From assembly GCA_024138015.1 (NCBI GenBank), contig JAMXBB010000001.1, positions 96,608,520 through 96,672,519 on the forward strand: a DNA stretch of 64,000 nt, given 5' to 3'. This document shows positions 60,878-64,000 of the stretch, piece after piece (within the stretch, counting starts at the first letter, position 1; each line of letters starts with the position of its first letter). The DNA comes from Lumnitzera littorea. Its lineage: Eukaryota; Streptophyta; Magnoliopsida; Myrtales; Combretaceae. The position numbers and the translations under genes are program-made. The notes beneath the pieces are model-generated. The model worked only from the letters and a program-made list of their open reading frames with translations, had not been told where the DNA came from and did not search any database.

Positions 60878-61299
60878 AAAATGATTGGAAAATATCAATA
60901 GACTAAGCAAAGCCTCAATTGAAAGTCCAAAACCCCAATTCAACTAATAAACCCTAATTATATCCCTAAACTATTCACTAATTGTAAATAGTTTCTTCAA
61001 TCGCTAAGAAAACCTAAATCGCCTGTCTCATATGCAGTCCGAAAACCTTAATCGATCCCAAATAATAAAGGACTATAACAAACAAAGTAAAATAATTGGG
61101 AAATATCAATAGACTGAGTAAAACCTTAATTGGAAGTTCAAAATCCTAATTCAACTAATAAACCTAAAGTATATCCCTAAACTATTCGCTAATCGCAAAT
61201 AGTTTCTCCAATTGCTAGGAAACCCTAAATTGCTAGTATCGTACATAGTACGAAAACCTTAATGAATCTTGAATAATAAAGGACAATAACAAACGAAGT
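60878..61299. repeat. 211-bp tandem duplication
   Basis: 60,878-61,088 and 61,089-61,299 are near copies (ATTGGAAAATATCAATAGAC / ATTGGGAAATATCAATAGAC; CCCTAAACTATTC-CTAAT; ATAATAAAGGAC-ATAACAAAC). Confidence 0.9.
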
Positions 61300-62839
61300 A
61301 ATATATGTAAATGAACTGAATTAAAGTGATAAAATATGGAAAGATCTTAATTACACCCTAATTATGCCTAAATTACTTAATTAAGTATAATCGCAATTAA
61401 CTAACTTAATTACCCTTTAATCTATCTACTAACCCTAGTCTTCCTAATTAAGAAATAGATAAGATCAATTAAGGAGACAAGAAAGAAAGGCTAATTAGAG
61501 AATTAAGATATTTTGAGACAAACCCTTACCAAATCAAGTAAAGAGTCAAGTAAAGGGTAGGTCCCCCTCAATCATTATACCCCCTTGACCAATTAAAACA
61601 ATATCTTGTCCCCCCTTATCTTACCCTCTTTATCTACAATTTCACCCATTCAAAACCCTCATTTGACTTCATTCTTCACTCTTAGAAAACATTAGGAAGC
61701 ACTCTCAAGAAACTCAAACAAAAACCAAAGGAAAAAGGGAAAAAAAAAAAACAAAAGGAGCTATCGGACCCCTCTGCGCACATCGGCACCTTTTTCATTT
61801 TCCACCATCATACGCCACCAAATCACAAGCCACTACCACAAAAAGATCACACACACACTCTACTTTCTTCCTACAAACATTACCTTCCAAAAGAGCACGT
61901 TTCAACTTTGTTTTTTAGTGAAAAATTTAGAGCTTGTGCAAACCAGTTTAAAGTAAAACTCACCCAACTTAAGTTTTCTACACTAGTTTTACCTATGAAA
62001 TCTTATGAGTTTAAGATTATAAATATCATATAAATATGTTATAATCATGTACATGTCATTTTAGAGACTCATAATTACATTGTTAATCATATATTTAGCT
62101 AGTTTGTTACTTATATTCTAAAAATGTAAGAAATAATTTTATGTAGATAACTTGAAAAGAAGTTGATAAAACTCCATGAAACCTTATGTACCACGCATGT
62201 TATCACTTCCATAGTGAATATCCATCTTGCTTTCACCATATTATATAATGTTATTAGCTTAAAATAAGAAGAAACGTGATTAAAACAAGGAAACACACTA
62301 AAATAAGTGTTGAATAGAAGAATCCTACTTAGCCACCACTTTCATAGAAGTTTCAAATTTGTAAATCTTGATTTATTAGCTTAATAACATGATTATTTAG
62401 TGTTAAGTATGGTTTATGACTTGATCAACTAAGTTAAGTAAGCTAATTATGAGTTAGAGTCATAAACTAGTTTAGTTAGTGATTAAAAACTTAAAAATTG
62501 TACTAGTGGCCACCTTAATAATCATGACCAGATCTATAAAGTTAGGTAAAGTAGACTAAACTTAAGGCCAAGGTTAGGCTTAAGCCCAAAATGACAAGTG
62601 GATTTAGGCTTAAGGCCTTAAAGTGCAAGTTAGGCCTAAAAAGCCTCAAAACCTAAGGCTCATCAAAGACATCCACTATAAGCCCCTTAATGAGTTGAAG
62701 CCTTAAACTTAGAAAAAGAGCCTGTTTAGGTCTATAAGAGCAACACCAAGGCCCAAGATGAAAATTTAAAGTGTTGGACAGAAAAAGTTCACTTAAAATA
62801 CTTTAATGGAAGCCTAAAATATTAAGTGCAAGGCCCAAG

Positions 62840-63692
62840 TGATGAGAATTAAGCTACCAGACCTCTGACCCCCTAATCGAGCCTAAGAACTAGAGGAACT
62901 AGCACGACGAATCCTTCTATTCCAACAGACCCTTACCGAGGCTAAGTACTTCCACGCCAAGTCACCCTTTATGTCGAGCCATATGACTGTCCATCATTCT
63001 GTAGTGTACTGAATTGAAGATTACTCACTAGTGTTCAAGCCAACCAATTACTTAGCATCGTCCTCATCGAGAAGTCGAGAAAGAAAGACTCCAGACTAAC
63101 TAAGCCATCCTTGCTCGGACAAGCCATCTATTCGTACTTTTTCTATTCGCAACTTCTAACAACTTCGTCAATGTAACATCACTACGTGTACAGTATCATG
63201 TGCAGAATCCGTTGTACCAATGATTATTTTTCTTGTATATTCATTTTTACCCTTTTGTATCCTGTACATTACTTTCTTAAAAAATTCCCTTTTATCTTTT
63301 CCATTTTAGGCAAGTTGCCCTAACTTATGGGTATAAATACTCTTATTCGTATAATGAAGAGCAAATCATTAATATATACTTTGAGTATCTTCTTCCTTAC
63401 GTAAACACTGTTGTTTACTCTCGGCATCACTCTTATCATTTCCCTTGAGCAAGGTTAGGTGGCAAGTAACTTCACTGGACTAATTCGTACGTCATATCGA
63501 ATTATGCCATGAGTCCTCGAAAGTTCCATTAGTATGTTATATCCTCTGAAGTTGTTCGTAAGTTTTTGTCATTGTTTTTCATTCGTCATTTTTGCCCTTT
63601 CACACTTCACCCATTATCCTTTTTCAAGCTTTCTACAAGCTTAGACCCATCTAATGACTGACCTTGTCTAATCTTGGTCACGGTTTGCAACA
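62840..63692 (+). mobile_element. Solo LTR V (853 bp) with perfect TSD, inside LTR-W
   Basis: TGATGAGAATTAAGC...GGTTTGCAACA with CCAAG at 62,835-62,839 and 63,693-63,697. Removing it restores similarity of LTR-W to LTR-B. The core TTTTAGGCAAGTTGCCCTAA followed by GGGTATAAATAC (TATA box, about 63,330-63,340) is like that of the element G LTRs (inverted, near 20,180-20,215), so V is probably a relative of G. Confidence 0.9.
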
Positions 63693-64000
63693 CCAAGACT
63701 AAAACTTAAGCCTAAAGCCCAAAACTAGGCCTAAACCCTAAAGTGACCAAACTCACCTTTTAGGCCCATGACCTTACAAGGCCCAAACCGAAATTTTATT
63801 AACCCAAAAGCCCAAAAATGACCTCACTAAATGAAAGAACACTCGAAATCAATGAAAATCGACTATAAGAATGCAAAATTTCTACTTAAAACGAGAAGGT
63901 TATGACTAAAATACGAAATAGGTAAAAATAGGGAAATTATAACAAGGTTAGGGAATACATTAAGTTTAAGATGAGTTTGATTTACTTTAATTACCTTACT

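Larger units (their letters stand above)
60631..64000 (-). mobile_element. LTR-W: fourth copy of the LTR-A family, truncated by the window end
   Basis: Read inverted, 61,600-62,839 and 63,693-64,000 follow LTR-B 42,820-44,400 in order. Shared landmarks: the CCCAACACTTTAAA / CCAACACTTTAAA block, TTAAGTATTTTAA, TGTTCTTTCATTTGGTGAAG and a GGGCCTT-rich zone. The left end is not fixed; the right end is beyond 64,000. It contains a 211-bp tandem duplication and solo LTR V. Confidence 0.65.

Noticed and set aside
58250..61000. Telomere-like AACCCTAA sequence
   Set aside because: The motif is scattered and variable, not a tandem array of 7-bp units; it is part of the LTR-A family repeats.

Overview
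This window looks like a transposon-rich stretch of a nuclear plant genome, probably a eudicot. It is AT-rich, has no operon-like gene packing, and carries spliced plant gene structure and decayed plant Ty3/gypsy retrotransposons of several lineages. I recognise one apparently functional host gene: a four-exon polygalacturonase (GH28) at 11,270-14,521 on the + strand. Nearly all of the rest can be read as nested mobile elements. All comparisons were made by eye; no alignment or database search was run.

Left to right: (1) 1-9,874 is a decayed + strand Tekay/Del-like chromovirus (gag, zinc knuckle, protease, RT, RNase H, integrase, chromodomain remnant, polypurine tract, 2.2 kb 3' LTR). Its protease is split by a 2.9 kb solo LTR (LTR-A). 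(2) 9,875-15,280 holds the polygalacturonase and its flanks, with a hairpin element in intron 2. (3) 15,280-32,372 is a nested stack on the - strand. A Reina-like gag-protease remnant was hit by gypsy element G (16,401-32,341). G was then hit in RNase H by gypsy element E (22,385-27,167), in its LTRs by solo LTR H, a Mutator-like MITE and solo LTR F2b, and E in turn by solo LTR F2a. Several target-site duplications (TSDs) are still visible. (4) 32,373-39,290 contains solo LTRs inserted next to and inside a decayed Mutator-like (MULE) transposase on the - strand, whose C-terminal part is inverted.

(5) 39,993-56,805 is a large + strand LTR element with about 2.7 kb LTRs, a primer-binding-site-like motif, a polypurine tract, tandem-repeat arrays and no recognisable gag-pol, so it resembles a LARD or an Ogre/Tat-derived non-autonomous element. 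Two more copies of the LTR-A family sit inside it (LTR-B in the 5' LTR, LTR-C in a tandem array). (6) 56,806-64,000 is gene-poor and holds a fourth, window-truncated copy of the same family (LTR-W), interrupted by a G-type solo LTR with a perfect TSD.

The layout gives a relative order of insertions and many intra-element breaks. The most distinctive points are a recurrent 2.9-3.6 kb solo-LTR family that repeatedly lands in other retroelements, a coding-free giant LTR element with tRNA-like box A/B sequence in both LTRs and two tandem arrays next to its polypurine tract, and the survival of one intact gene amid this.
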